A stretch of DNA of 5,047 nt from JAFTYO01 sp045644765. Lineage in GTDB: Bacteria; Pseudomonadota; Alphaproteobacteria; RF32; CAG-239. The position numbers and the translations under genes are program-made. Position 1 is the stretch's first letter. Every line of letters begins with the position of its first letter. Location: the NCBI GenBank assembly GCA_045644765.1, contig JAZRHM010000011.1, forward strand, positions 1 to 5,047, in the 5' to 3' direction. Below the pieces are notes generated by a model. It did no database searches. It worked only from the letters and a program-made list of their open reading frames with translations, and had not been told where the DNA came from. Shown here piece after piece: positions 1-4,148 of the stretch.

Positions 1-189
1 AGAGAAGCGCATAGAAACTCACGTGCAACTTGTTTAAACAAGTCTTTGTCGTGGAATTATGCAAATACAATATTTTCTCATATCGCTACATCTTCTATAG
101 GCGAAACTGTTGAGATAAAAATCTCTGACTATAATGGCGAAATCCTTGATTTTAAAAACATAACTCGTCAAAACGCTATGTGTAAGTAA
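1..189 (+). CDS. C-terminal fragment of an unrecognised protein
   Basis: An open frame enters from the left edge and runs 62 codons to a TAA at 187-189, so only the C-terminus of a larger gene is visible. The peptide begins REAHRNSRATC and ends RQNAMCK. It has no membrane segment. It has a mixed polar composition, two cysteines, and a stretch of alternating hydrophobic residues near the end (ETVEIKISDYNGEILDF) that would suit a beta-strand pair. I do not recognise a family. The SW preceded by a basic helix is faintly like the C-terminal helix of GT4 glycosyltransferases, but that is too weak to use as a call. A hairpin directly after the stop supports a real 3' gene end. Confidence 0.6.
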   Translation, partial: REAHRNSRATCLNKSLSWNYANTIFSHIATSSIGETVEIKISDYNGEILDFKNITRQNAMCK

Positions 190-203
190 AATCTAACTAA
201 AAC

Positions 204-231
204 CCCCTCACAATTTTATTATTGTGAGGGG
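204..231 (+). terminator. Hairpin after the left-edge CDS
   Basis: A perfect 11-bp stem pairs CCCCTCACAAT (204-214) with ATTGTGAGGGG (221-231) around a 6-nt loop. It starts 15 bases after the stop codon of the left-edge CDS. The 3' tail (TAAATTTTA) is only moderately T-rich, so termination may be partial. A second hairpin follows 32 bases later. Confidence 0.7.
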
Positions 232-263
232 TAAATTTTATCCAAAACTTATTTATAAAACAC

Positions 264-291
264 AAAACCCTGCCACCAAGGACAGGGTTTT
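264..291. terminator. Hairpin terminator, probably bidirectional
   Basis: A 9-bp stem pairs AAAACCCTG (264-272) with CAGGGTTTT (283-291), and the T run continues to 292. On the minus strand the A/T arms also leave a T tail. It could therefore end transcripts from the left-edge CDS and transcripts coming leftward through the tRNA remnant at 299-315. Confidence 0.7.
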
Positions 292-298
292 TACATAT

Positions 299-315
299 TG
301 GTCGGAATGACTGGA
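299..315 (-). pseudogene. tRNA 3'-end remnant (tRNA-Pro-like)
   Basis: Read on the minus strand this is TCCAGTCATTCCGACCA. It matches the 3' end of a tRNA: T-stem 3' strand CCAGT, acceptor 3' strand CATTCCG, discriminator A and CCA. From memory of tRNA-Pro sequences, an ending of this kind suits a tRNA-Pro whose 5' end would be CGGAATG. No such 5' half, D-arm or anticodon arm lies upstream on the minus strand, so the gene is not complete here. It shares only CCGACCA with the intact tRNA-Pro at 484-560, so it is not a simple copy of that gene's tail. Confidence 0.5.
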
Positions 316-443
316 CTAGTCTGCACGAAAGTTTGAGTTGCACCTGCACTCATTCGCTATAGCTCACCGCCGCGCTTCCGCTCGGCTTTCGCTTGTTGTC
401 AAACAGCTTCCTCGCTGGTTCGAGCCCACAACTCTCGTTGTTC
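316..443. other. Non-coding structured segment between tRNA remnant and terminator
   Basis: This segment is clearly richer in G+C than its surroundings and has no credible gene. Three local hairpins can be drawn. GAG and TGCA pair with TGCA and CTC (336-352). The GC-rich stem GCCGAGC/GCGCGGC (about 367-385), read on the minus strand, has one mismatch and a GGAA tetraloop of GNRA type. An interrupted stem around the GCTTGTTGTC stretch (391-407) is the third. TCGCTGGTTCGAG at 412-424 on the plus strand looks like the 5' half of a tRNA T-arm plus its loop. The segment may be a repeat element, a structured RNA, or rearranged tRNA-flanking DNA. Confidence 0.4.
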
Positions 444-484
444 AACAAAAAAAATCCTACCACAAGGGTAGGATTTTTTTTGTT
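444..484. terminator. Bidirectional terminator after tRNA-Pro
   Basis: A very stable hairpin has the core TCCTACC (455-461) pairing with GGTAGGA (467-473) around a 5-nt loop. The stem is extended by eight A:T pairs and a further C:G and A:T pairs, to roughly 18 bp (444-461 with 467-484). The A and T runs on either side give a U tail in both directions. It sits directly after the CCA end of the minus-strand tRNA-Pro, whose terminator it must be. Confidence 0.85.
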
Positions 485-560
485 GGTCGGGACTATAGGA
501 TTCGAACCTACGACATCTTGCTCCCAAAGCAAGCGCTCTACCAGGCTGAGCTAAATCCCG
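484..560 (-). tRNA. tRNA-Pro (anticodon UGG)
   Basis: All four arms fold on the minus strand. The acceptor pairs CGGGATT with AGTCCCG (one G:T pair). The D-stem is GCTC/GAGC. The anticodon stem CTTGC/GCAAG encloses loop TTTGGGA, giving anticodon TGG at 524-526 and therefore proline codons CCA/CCN. The variable loop is ATGTC, and the T-arm is GTAGG TTCGAAT CCTAT. The first pair C1-G72 and discriminator A are usual for bacterial tRNA-Pro. CCA is encoded, giving 77 nt in total. It has its own promoter on the right and a strong hairpin terminator on the left, so it appears to be a single-gene transcription unit. Confidence 0.96.
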
Positions 561-577
561 TAACGTTGATAGAGTTA

Positions 578-625
578 CTTATACTTATTTATTTTTTAAA
601 TGCAAGAACTTTTTTTATTTTTTTT
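578..625 (-). promoter_or_regulatory. Promoter of tRNA-Pro
   Basis: On the minus strand, TTGCAT (600-605) as -35 and TATAAG (578-583) as -10 are separated by 16 bp. The -10 lies 17 bases before the mature tRNA 5' end, which suits a stable-RNA promoter with a short leader. Directly upstream (609-625) is an almost pure A tract on the minus strand, resembling an UP element. Confidence 0.6.
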
Positions 626-660
626 ATAAGTTATGATAATTATCGTATCCTTGATATGTG

Positions 661-694
661 AAAATCCCGAAAACCGTTATGATTTTCGGGTTTT
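661..694 (-). terminator. Terminator of the CxxC membrane protein gene
   Basis: CCCGAAAA (666-673) pairs with TTTTCGGG (683-690) around a 9-nt loop, with flanking AAAA and TTTT runs. Read leftward it starts a few bases after the TAA of the minus-strand membrane protein gene and ends in TTTT. The symmetric flanks make it usable in both directions. Confidence 0.75.
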
Positions 695-697
695 GTG

Positions 698-1231
698 TTA
701 AAACTTGTACAAACTGCTCGCTGCATCTTGGCAGAGAGGAAAGTAATAAAAATATAAGCTCAGTAAAAATAAGGCTACAACAGGAACCAAAACCTTTTCA
801 AACGGAAAGTGAGCATGTCCGCCGTTTTTCTTTTTCATCCATTGATAAAAATCTGATGATAAAACTAATGTTATAGCTCCGGCAATGGTGCTAAATAAGA
901 ACGGGTCAAGATATAAAATCCCGATAACTTCGGCATGATATGTTAATTTGCTTATGTACATAAAGCCAATCATAGCAACGGATGTTGCAAGAATGATAAA
1001 GTTGCGTCCTTTGAAGTGCCAATTTTTTTTATCAAACCATTTTATTGTCCAGTAACCTAATAAAACCAAAAAAGCACCGGCCCATACGCCGACTACACTG
1101 TCGTCAACACCCAGTTTTCTGGCAATTTCAAGAGATGCTCCGACAGCAATAGTACAAACGGCACATGCCGGATTGGCTAATGCTGATTTTATAAAAATTA
1201 AGCTAAGCATTAAAACAAGACTGAATAACAT
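698..1231 (-). CDS. Small membrane protein with signal peptide and CxxC motif
   Basis: A 177-residue protein. Residues 1-17 are strongly hydrophobic and end in SALA|N, a good signal-peptidase I site after A19. The mature N-terminus would start NPACAVC, placing a CxxC (C23, C26) just outside the membrane. Likely membrane segments lie at about 45-65, 75-95, 103-125 and 146-165. A third cysteine is C167, and histidines at 99, 139 and 141 lie in loops. The block CxVCTIAVGA followed by LGVDDSVVGVWAG resembles a family of uncharacterised membrane proteins that I recall from other bacteria and archaea; I know no assigned function. The CxxC suggests thiol-disulfide chemistry or metal binding, which is inference only. 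The start is supported by AAGGAA (1238-1243) six bases upstream. It is flanked by its own promoter and terminator, so it is probably monocistronic. Confidence 0.85.
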   Translation of the reverse strand: MLFSLVLMLSLIFIKSALANPACAVCTIAVGASLEIARKLGVDDSVVGVWAGAFLVLLGYWTIKWFDKKNWHFKGRNFIILATSVAMIGFMYISKLTYHAEVIGILYLDPFLFSTIAGAITLVLSSDFYQWMKKKNGGHAHFPFEKVLVPVVALFLLSLYFYYFPLCQDAASSLYKF

Positions 1232-1281
1232 TTTAAATTCCTTATCAATTCATTTTATTAAAACATCTCCTTATTATGTGT

Positions 1282-1325
1282 ATTATAAAATGAAAATCAA
1301 GATTTTATTGTTTGATATACATCAT
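1282..1325 (-). promoter_or_regulatory. Putative promoter with FNR/FixK-like box
   Basis: On the minus strand a perfect TATAAT (1282-1287) lies upstream of the membrane-protein gene, with no good -35 hexamer at the usual distance. Instead TTGAT-ATAC-ATCAT (plus strand, 1312-1325) sits there, one base off the FNR/FixK consensus TTGAT-N4-ATCAA. Its centre is about 43 bp upstream of the expected start site, close to the -41.5 position of class II activated promoters. The -10 is fairly secure; the regulator assignment is inference. Confidence 0.4.
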
Positions 1326-1339
1326 AAAAGATAATAAAA

Positions 1340-1363
1340 AACTCCGGAGTGAAATCCGGAGTT
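1340..1363 (-). terminator. Terminator of the 125-residue hypothetical gene
   Basis: A perfect 9-bp stem pairs AACTCCGGA (1340-1348) with TCCGGAGTT (1355-1363) around a 6-nt loop. On the minus strand it is followed by TTTTTATTATC, a usable U tail. It begins eight bases after the gene's stop codon. Confidence 0.85.
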
Positions 1364-1370
1364 AGGAAAT

Positions 1371-1748
1371 TTAGTTATATTGTTTATCTTTTACATTTAT
1401 ATTTACCGGTGTATCTGTAAACATTCTGAAATCTTTCTTAAAATCTGTAATATTTCCGAGGCCTTGCTCTTTGTATGCTTTTGCTGTCAGATATATATAA
1501 TCTTCAGCAAACATATAAGCTCCGTGACTTGCGTTAAATCCGGCTTTTGCCGCTCGCATTGAGGCGATGCTGTCTATATCAGTGATTTGTTTAACAGTGG
1601 CTGGAAAATTGATGCCCTCGGAAGGAAAGGGGTTTACTTTTTCCAAAGTTGAACGAAGGAGAGTAAACATTTTTTCCTTATCGTTTTTAGCCGCATTTAA
1701 CACTTCTAAAAACTGTTGGCCCAGAGTTTTATTTTGCATGGTCATCAT
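1371..1748 (-). CDS. Hypothetical soluble protein, 125 residues
   Basis: The start is chosen at the first of two adjacent ATG codons (1746-1748). AAAGGAG lies eight bases upstream and nothing similar precedes the GTG at 1796, which also falls inside the predicted promoter. The protein begins MMTMQNKTLGQQF and ends KDKQYN. It is hydrophilic, has no signal peptide, membrane segment or cysteine, and looks mainly alpha-helical. A first helix pair (about 8-38, LGQQFLEVLNAAKNDKEKMF) is followed by a loop rich in P and G (39-52), then further helices with YMFAEDYIYLTAKAYKEQG. I recognise no family. It is downstream of ispA in the same direction, but has its own promoter and terminator, so it is probably a separate unit. 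The gene does not occupy the place of dxs, which often follows ispA in proteobacteria. Confidence 0.8.
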   Translation of the reverse strand: MMTMQNKTLGQQFLEVLNAAKNDKEKMFTLLRSTLEKVNPFPSEGINFPATVKQITDIDSIASMRAAKAGFNASHGAYMFAEDYIYLTAKAYKEQGLGNITDFKKDFRMFTDTPVNINVKDKQYN

Positions 1749-1770
1749 CGGAGTGTCTCCTTTCGTCATA

Positions 1771-1798
1771 ATTATATTATGATATAAATATATCACAA
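1771..1798 (-). promoter_or_regulatory. Promoter of the 125-residue hypothetical gene
   Basis: On the minus strand, TTGTGA (1793-1798) as -35 and TATAAT (1771-1776) as -10 are 16 bp apart. The predicted start site falls only a few bases before the AAAGGAG ribosome site, giving a very short leader. The spacer holds a dyad, TGATAT and ATATCA separated by four bases (1780-1795), which overlaps the -35 and could be an operator. A weaker alternative upstream uses GTTACA (1822-1827) and CATAAT (1799-1804) with a 17-bp spacer. Confidence 0.6.
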
Positions 1799-1821
1799 AT
1801 TATGGCAATTTGCAATACCTT

Positions 1822-1840
1822 TGTAACATAAATGTAACAT
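1822..1840. repeat. Tandem 7-bp repeat, 11-bp period
   Basis: The sequence reads TGTAACA-TAAA-TGTAACA-T: two identical heptamers separated by four bases, so they recur every 11 bp. It lies between the end of ispA and the promoter of the downstream hypothetical gene. A 7+4+7 direct repeat is the layout of sites for OmpR/PhoB-family response regulators, although the heptamer is not the usual Pho-box CTGTCAT. Each heptamer is also nearly palindromic. Confidence 0.45.
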
Positions 1841-1849
1841 GTAAAAAAA

Positions 1850-2743
1850 TCAGTAATTTCTGTTTATGATAAAGTCGGCCAAATCTTGCAAATTTTGAGA
1901 AGATTTACCAAACACAGAGACAATGTCTTTTGCTTGTCCTATCAGTTCGTGAGCCATTTGTCTGGCTTTTTCTACGCCATAGCATCCGACAAAAGTAAGC
2001 TTGTTTTGATCTTTGTCTTTTTTAAGTGTTTTACCGACAATTTCTTGAGAACCTTCAACATCTAAGATGTCATCGGCAATTTGGAAAGCTACACCTATTT
2101 TTCTTGAATATTCAACAAGAGCTTGACGTTTTGGGTTATCTGCTTTACCGATAACAGCACCTGCTTCACAAGCATATCTCAGCAGGCATCCTGTTTTCAT
2201 TTCTTCAATATGTTTTATTATAAATTCCGAATTTGTAATGTTGGTCATTCTTTCTGTGGACAGGTCAAGCATTTGTCCTGCTATCATACCATTTATGGCA
2301 CCTGCAGCCTGAGATAAAAGTTTTATAAGTTCTATTTTGATTTTGTCTTCATAAGGTGAGGTGGCTAATATTTCAAAAGCATATGTCAAAAGTCCGTCGC
2401 CGGCTAAAATGGCGGTGGCTTCGTCAAACTGTTTATGACATGTTGGTTTTCCGCGTCTTAAATCATCATTATCCATGGCCGGTAAATCGTCATGGATAAG
2501 AGAATATGAATGTAACATTTCTAAAGAAGCAGCAGCATAAAAACTTTGTTCAAAAGGTATGTCAAAAAGTTTAGATGTTTCATAAACCAAAAAAGGTCTT
2601 AAACGTTTTCCTCCGTTCATAACTGAATATTCCATGGCGTCAACAACACGCTTTTCTAAACCGTCAACTTTTATGAACAGAGGACGTATTTTTAAATTAA
2701 ATAAAGAAGAATATTCTTTAACAACGGATATTATATTGCTCAT
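1850..2743 (-). CDS. ispA: Farnesyl diphosphate synthase (polyprenyl synthetase family)
   Basis: A 297-residue trans-prenyltransferase of the usual length for bacterial FPP synthases. It condenses dimethylallyl and isopentenyl diphosphate to geranyl and then farnesyl diphosphate, the precursor for undecaprenyl phosphate and quinone side chains; it is cytosolic. Visible motifs in order are GGKRLRP (44-50, diphosphate binding), HSYSLIHDDLPAMDNDD (78-94), which holds the first aspartate-rich motif D85-D86-x4-D91 followed by RRGKP (96-100), GQMLDL (156-161), KTG (183-185), and the second aspartate-rich motif DDILD (224-228). Y80 and S81, the positions five and four before the first motif, match the pattern of E. 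coli IspA and favour a C15 product. Geranylgeranyl synthase is a less likely alternative. Its ATG shares one base with the xseB stop, so translation is probably coupled. No clear hairpin terminator follows, only a run of T after the TGA. Confidence 0.95.
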   Translation of the reverse strand: MSNIISVVKEYSSLFNLKIRPLFIKVDGLEKRVVDAMEYSVMNGGKRLRPFLVYETSKLFDIPFEQSFYAAASLEMLHSYSLIHDDLPAMDNDDLRRGKPTCHKQFDEATAILAGDGLLTYAFEILATSPYEDKIKIELIKLLSQAAGAINGMIAGQMLDLSTERMTNITNSEFIIKHIEEMKTGCLLRYACEAGAVIGKADNPKRQALVEYSRKIGVAFQIADDILDVEGSQEIVGKTLKKDKDQNKLTFVGCYGVEKARQMAHELIGQAKDIVSVFGKSSQNLQDLADFIINRNY

Positions 2744-2985
2744 TATTCGTCTGTCTTATCTAAAGGAGTTAGTTGAAGTTCTTGGTTGGGAGCTACTTCT
2801 ATTTTTTCAATTTTTAATTGAGCAGCTTTAAGTTTGTCTTCACAAAATTTTTTTAAAGCAACTGCTTTTTCGTAAGCTTCTACGGCGTCATCAAGTTTGA
2901 TGCGACCGCTTTCTAAGTTTCTGACCAAAGTTTCAAGTTGTTCAAGGGCTTCTTCAAAACTTAATTTATCAATGTTTAATTTCAT
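2743..2985 (-). CDS. xseB: Exodeoxyribonuclease VII small subunit
   Basis: An 80-residue protein, typical of XseB. The family signature is clear: LSFEEALEQLETLVRNLESG at 8-27, then the second helix with LDDAVEAYEKAVALKKFCE (31-49) and the KLKAAQLKIEKIE segment (51-63), followed by a short acidic tail. XseB is a two-helix coiled-coil subunit that binds several copies to XseA to form exonuclease VII, which degrades single-stranded DNA into oligonucleotides. XseA is not in the window. The start is supported by AAGGAGA six bases before the ATG. The stop overlaps the ispA start (TAATG), so this is the first gene of an xseB-ispA operon, an arrangement common in proteobacteria. Confidence 0.95.
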   Translation of the reverse strand: MKLNIDKLSFEEALEQLETLVRNLESGRIKLDDAVEAYEKAVALKKFCEDKLKAAQLKIEKIEVAPNQELQLTPLDKTDE

Positions 2986-3008
2986 TTTAATCTCCTTATT
3001 TTGATGTT

Positions 3009-3037
3009 AGATTAGCGCATAGATTTTTGATTATCAA
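3009..3037 (-). promoter_or_regulatory. Putative promoter of xseB-ispA
   Basis: On the minus strand, TTGATA (3032-3037) as -35 and TAATCT (3009-3014) as -10 are separated by exactly 17 bp. The -10 ends 23 bases before the ATG, leaving room for the AAGGAGA ribosome site. The -35 is strong; the -10 matches only at the key TA and final T. Confidence 0.45.
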
Positions 3038-3042
3038 CAATT

Positions 3043-3052
3043 ACTTATAAGT
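3043..3052. promoter_or_regulatory. Palindrome in the xseB/arsR divergent region
   Basis: ACTTATAAGT is a perfect 10-bp palindrome six bases upstream of the xseB -35 hexamer and about 107 bases before the ArsR start codon. It could be an operator half-way between the two divergent units, but AT-rich palindromes of this length also arise by chance. Confidence 0.25.
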
Positions 3053-3123
3053 TGTGTATTTGTTTTTTAACTGAAAGTGTATATATCTTTTTGCTTTATA
3101 TCCTCTGTGTATTTGTGGTTTTG

Positions 3124-3129
3124 TATGAT
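3124..3129 (+). promoter_or_regulatory. Putative -10 of the ArsR/flavin reductase unit
   Basis: TATGAT matches the -10 consensus in five of six positions and lies 29 bases before the ArsR ATG. No convincing -35 sits 16-18 bp upstream. The ribosome site AAAGGAG at 3145-3151 follows, seven bases before the start. The assignment is tentative. Confidence 0.35.
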
Positions 3130-3158
3130 AAATCAGGTAGATACAAAGGAGAAATGAT

Positions 3159-3419
3159 ATGGAAAATGACAAACATAATGTGCAAATTTTAAAGGCTCTT
3201 GCAAACTTAAACAGACTTAAAATTTTGATTTTGTTAAATGAGCATGAGTTAAGTGTCGGTCAGTTAGAAAAAATGGTTGATTTGAGCCAATCTGCACTAT
3301 CTCAACACTTAGCTGTTTTAAGAAAAAGCAAAATAGTTAAAACAAGAAGAATCGCACAAACTATATATTATAAATTAGACAACAATCTTGTCGGGCAAAT
3401 TTTAAAATTACTTGAATAA
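3159..3419 (+). CDS. ArsR-family winged-helix transcriptional regulator
   Basis: An 86-residue DNA-binding protein, slightly shorter than most ArsR/SmtB members. The ArsR pattern is plain: the ILKALANLNRLKILILL helix (10-26), ELSVGQLEKMV (30-40), the recognition helix SQSALSQHLAVLRKSKIV (43-60), and the beta-wing KTRRIAQTIYYKLD (61-74), then a final helix. It contains no cysteine, and the position of the metal site ELCVCDL is replaced by ELSVGQL. It therefore cannot sense metals through the classical alpha-3 site, nor persulfide through the cysteine pair of the SqrR/BigR type. AAAGGAG seven bases upstream supports the start. The flavin reductase gene follows after 54 bp on the same strand, making joint transcription likely and suggesting a redox or flavin-related role; this is inference from position. 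Confidence 0.92.
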   Translation: MENDKHNVQILKALANLNRLKILILLNEHELSVGQLEKMVDLSQSALSQHLAVLRKSKIVKTRRIAQTIYYKLDNNLVGQILKLLE

Positions 3420-3424
3420 AATAT

Positions 3425-3459
3425 AAAATGCTTGTATGAATTCTTATATCAAGCATTTT
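3425..3459 (+). terminator. Intergenic stem-loop, possible attenuator
   Basis: AAAATGCTTG (3425-3434) pairs perfectly with CAAGCATTTT (3450-3459). The loop can be tightened by a short TAT/ATA stem and contains GAATTC. It lies between the ArsR stop and the Shine-Dalgarno site of the flavin reductase gene. The only T run is the stem's own TTTT, followed by AATGGG, so termination would be partial. It could lower expression of the second gene or protect the mRNA. Confidence 0.55.
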
Positions 3460-3473
3460 AATGGGAGAGTAAT

Positions 3474-4097
3474 ATGGCAAAAATAACTTGGCCGGCCGGA
3501 ACCTTACTTGCGCCTGTACCACCGGCACTAATTTCGTCGGGTAGTGTTGATAAACCCAATGTGATGACGGCTGCTTGGACCGGAATTATATGTTCAGAAC
3601 CTGTGTTGACTTATGTCTCAATCAGACCTTCAAGATATTCACATGAGATTATTTCTAAAAATAAGGAATTTGTTATAAATATTCCAAATTTGGCGTTGGC
3701 GCATGCAACAGATTTTTGTGGTGTGAAATCAGGCCGAGATATAAATAAGTTTGAAGTGTGTAATATAACGGCTGAGCCTTGTACAAAGATTTTAGCTCCA
3801 CAAATTAAAGAAGCACCGATTTCTCTGGAGTGTGAAGTTTTGGAAATTAAGAAGTTTGGTACGCATGATATGTTTTTGGCCAAAGTTTTGGCCGTAAATG
3901 TTGATGATAAATATTTAAACGAAAGAGGAGCGCTCGATTTATCAAAAGCAGGTTTACTTGCATATGCTCACGGTTTTTATTATACTTTGGGAAGACAAAT
4001 CGGTAAGTTTGGTTTTTCGGTTGAAAAGCCAAAAACCATAAAAAAACGCAAAGCACAAGAAAATAAGATAAAATTTAAGAAAAAAAATAATAAATAG
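3474..4097 (+). CDS. Flavin reductase family protein (FMN-binding split barrel)
   Basis: A 207-residue member of the flavin reductase-like family (PF01613 type), which binds FMN in a split barrel and usually transfers electrons from NAD(P)H or acts as a flavoprotein electron carrier. Characteristic blocks are NVMTAAWTGIICSEP (29-43), SIRPSRYSHEII (49-60), EFVINIP (65-71), ATDFCGVKSGRDINKF (78-93), the SLECEVLEIKKFGTHDMFLAKVLAVNVD run (117-144), and the C-terminal AYAHGFYYTLGRQIGKFGFSV (163-183). Cysteines are C40, C82, C96, C103 and C120. The substrate cannot be told from sequence. From about residue 185 to the end there is a tail of some 23 residues in which more than half are lysine or arginine; I do not expect this in the family. 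The start follows GGGAGAG by a few bases. The gene stands second after an ArsR-type regulator. Confidence 0.92.
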   Translation: MAKITWPAGTLLAPVPPALISSGSVDKPNVMTAAWTGIICSEPVLTYVSIRPSRYSHEIISKNKEFVINIPNLALAHATDFCGVKSGRDINKFEVCNITAEPCTKILAPQIKEAPISLECEVLEIKKFGTHDMFLAKVLAVNVDDKYLNERGALDLSKAGLLAYAHGFYYTLGRQIGKFGFSVEKPKTIKKRKAQENKIKFKKKNNK

Positions 4098-4099
4098 TA

Positions 4100-4127
4100 T
4101 TGACAAGTTTGATAAAATGTGTAAAAA
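4100..4127 (+). promoter_or_regulatory. Putative promoter of tRNA-Arg
   Basis: A perfect TTGACA (4100-4105) begins three bases after the flavin reductase stop codon. TAAAAA (4122-4127), 16 bp downstream, is the best -10 available and matches four of six positions. The predicted start would leave a leader of about 15 bases before the mature tRNA. No terminator separates the tRNA from the upstream gene, so read-through is also possible. Confidence 0.5.
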
Positions 4128-4148
4128 AACATTCTTGTTAATGCTTAT

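Noticed and set aside
350..532. 60-codon minus-strand open frame
   Set aside because: It starts inside tRNA-Pro and reads through the terminator (VVGSNPIVPTNKK is a tRNA T-arm and acceptor translated). It has no Shine-Dalgarno site.
635..644. GATAATTATC palindrome as a Fur-type iron box
   Set aside because: Only 10 bp of symmetry, without the further GATAAT hexamers, and it is not placed at a promoter of an iron gene. It is likely chance in AT-rich DNA.
338..661. 107-codon plus-strand open frame
   Set aside because: It runs across the structured segment, a terminator and the tRNA-Pro gene. Its peptide contains RIRTYDILLPKQALYQAE, the familiar translation of a tRNA on the wrong strand, and no ribosome site precedes it.
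1243..1275. Tiny upstream reading frames before the membrane-protein gene (AAGGAG followed by ATG AAT TGA)
   Set aside because: Only two codons long and poorly spaced from the ribosome-like site. I cannot distinguish a leader peptide from chance.
1749..1796. Upstream GTG start giving a 141-residue form of the hypothetical protein
   Set aside because: The GTG at 1796 lies within the -35 hexamer and has no ribosome site. AAAGGAG is correctly placed for the ATG at 1748.
3611..4056. Minus-strand open frames opposite the flavin reductase
   Set aside because: They are shadows of a gene with clear family motifs, and their peptides have no recognisable features.
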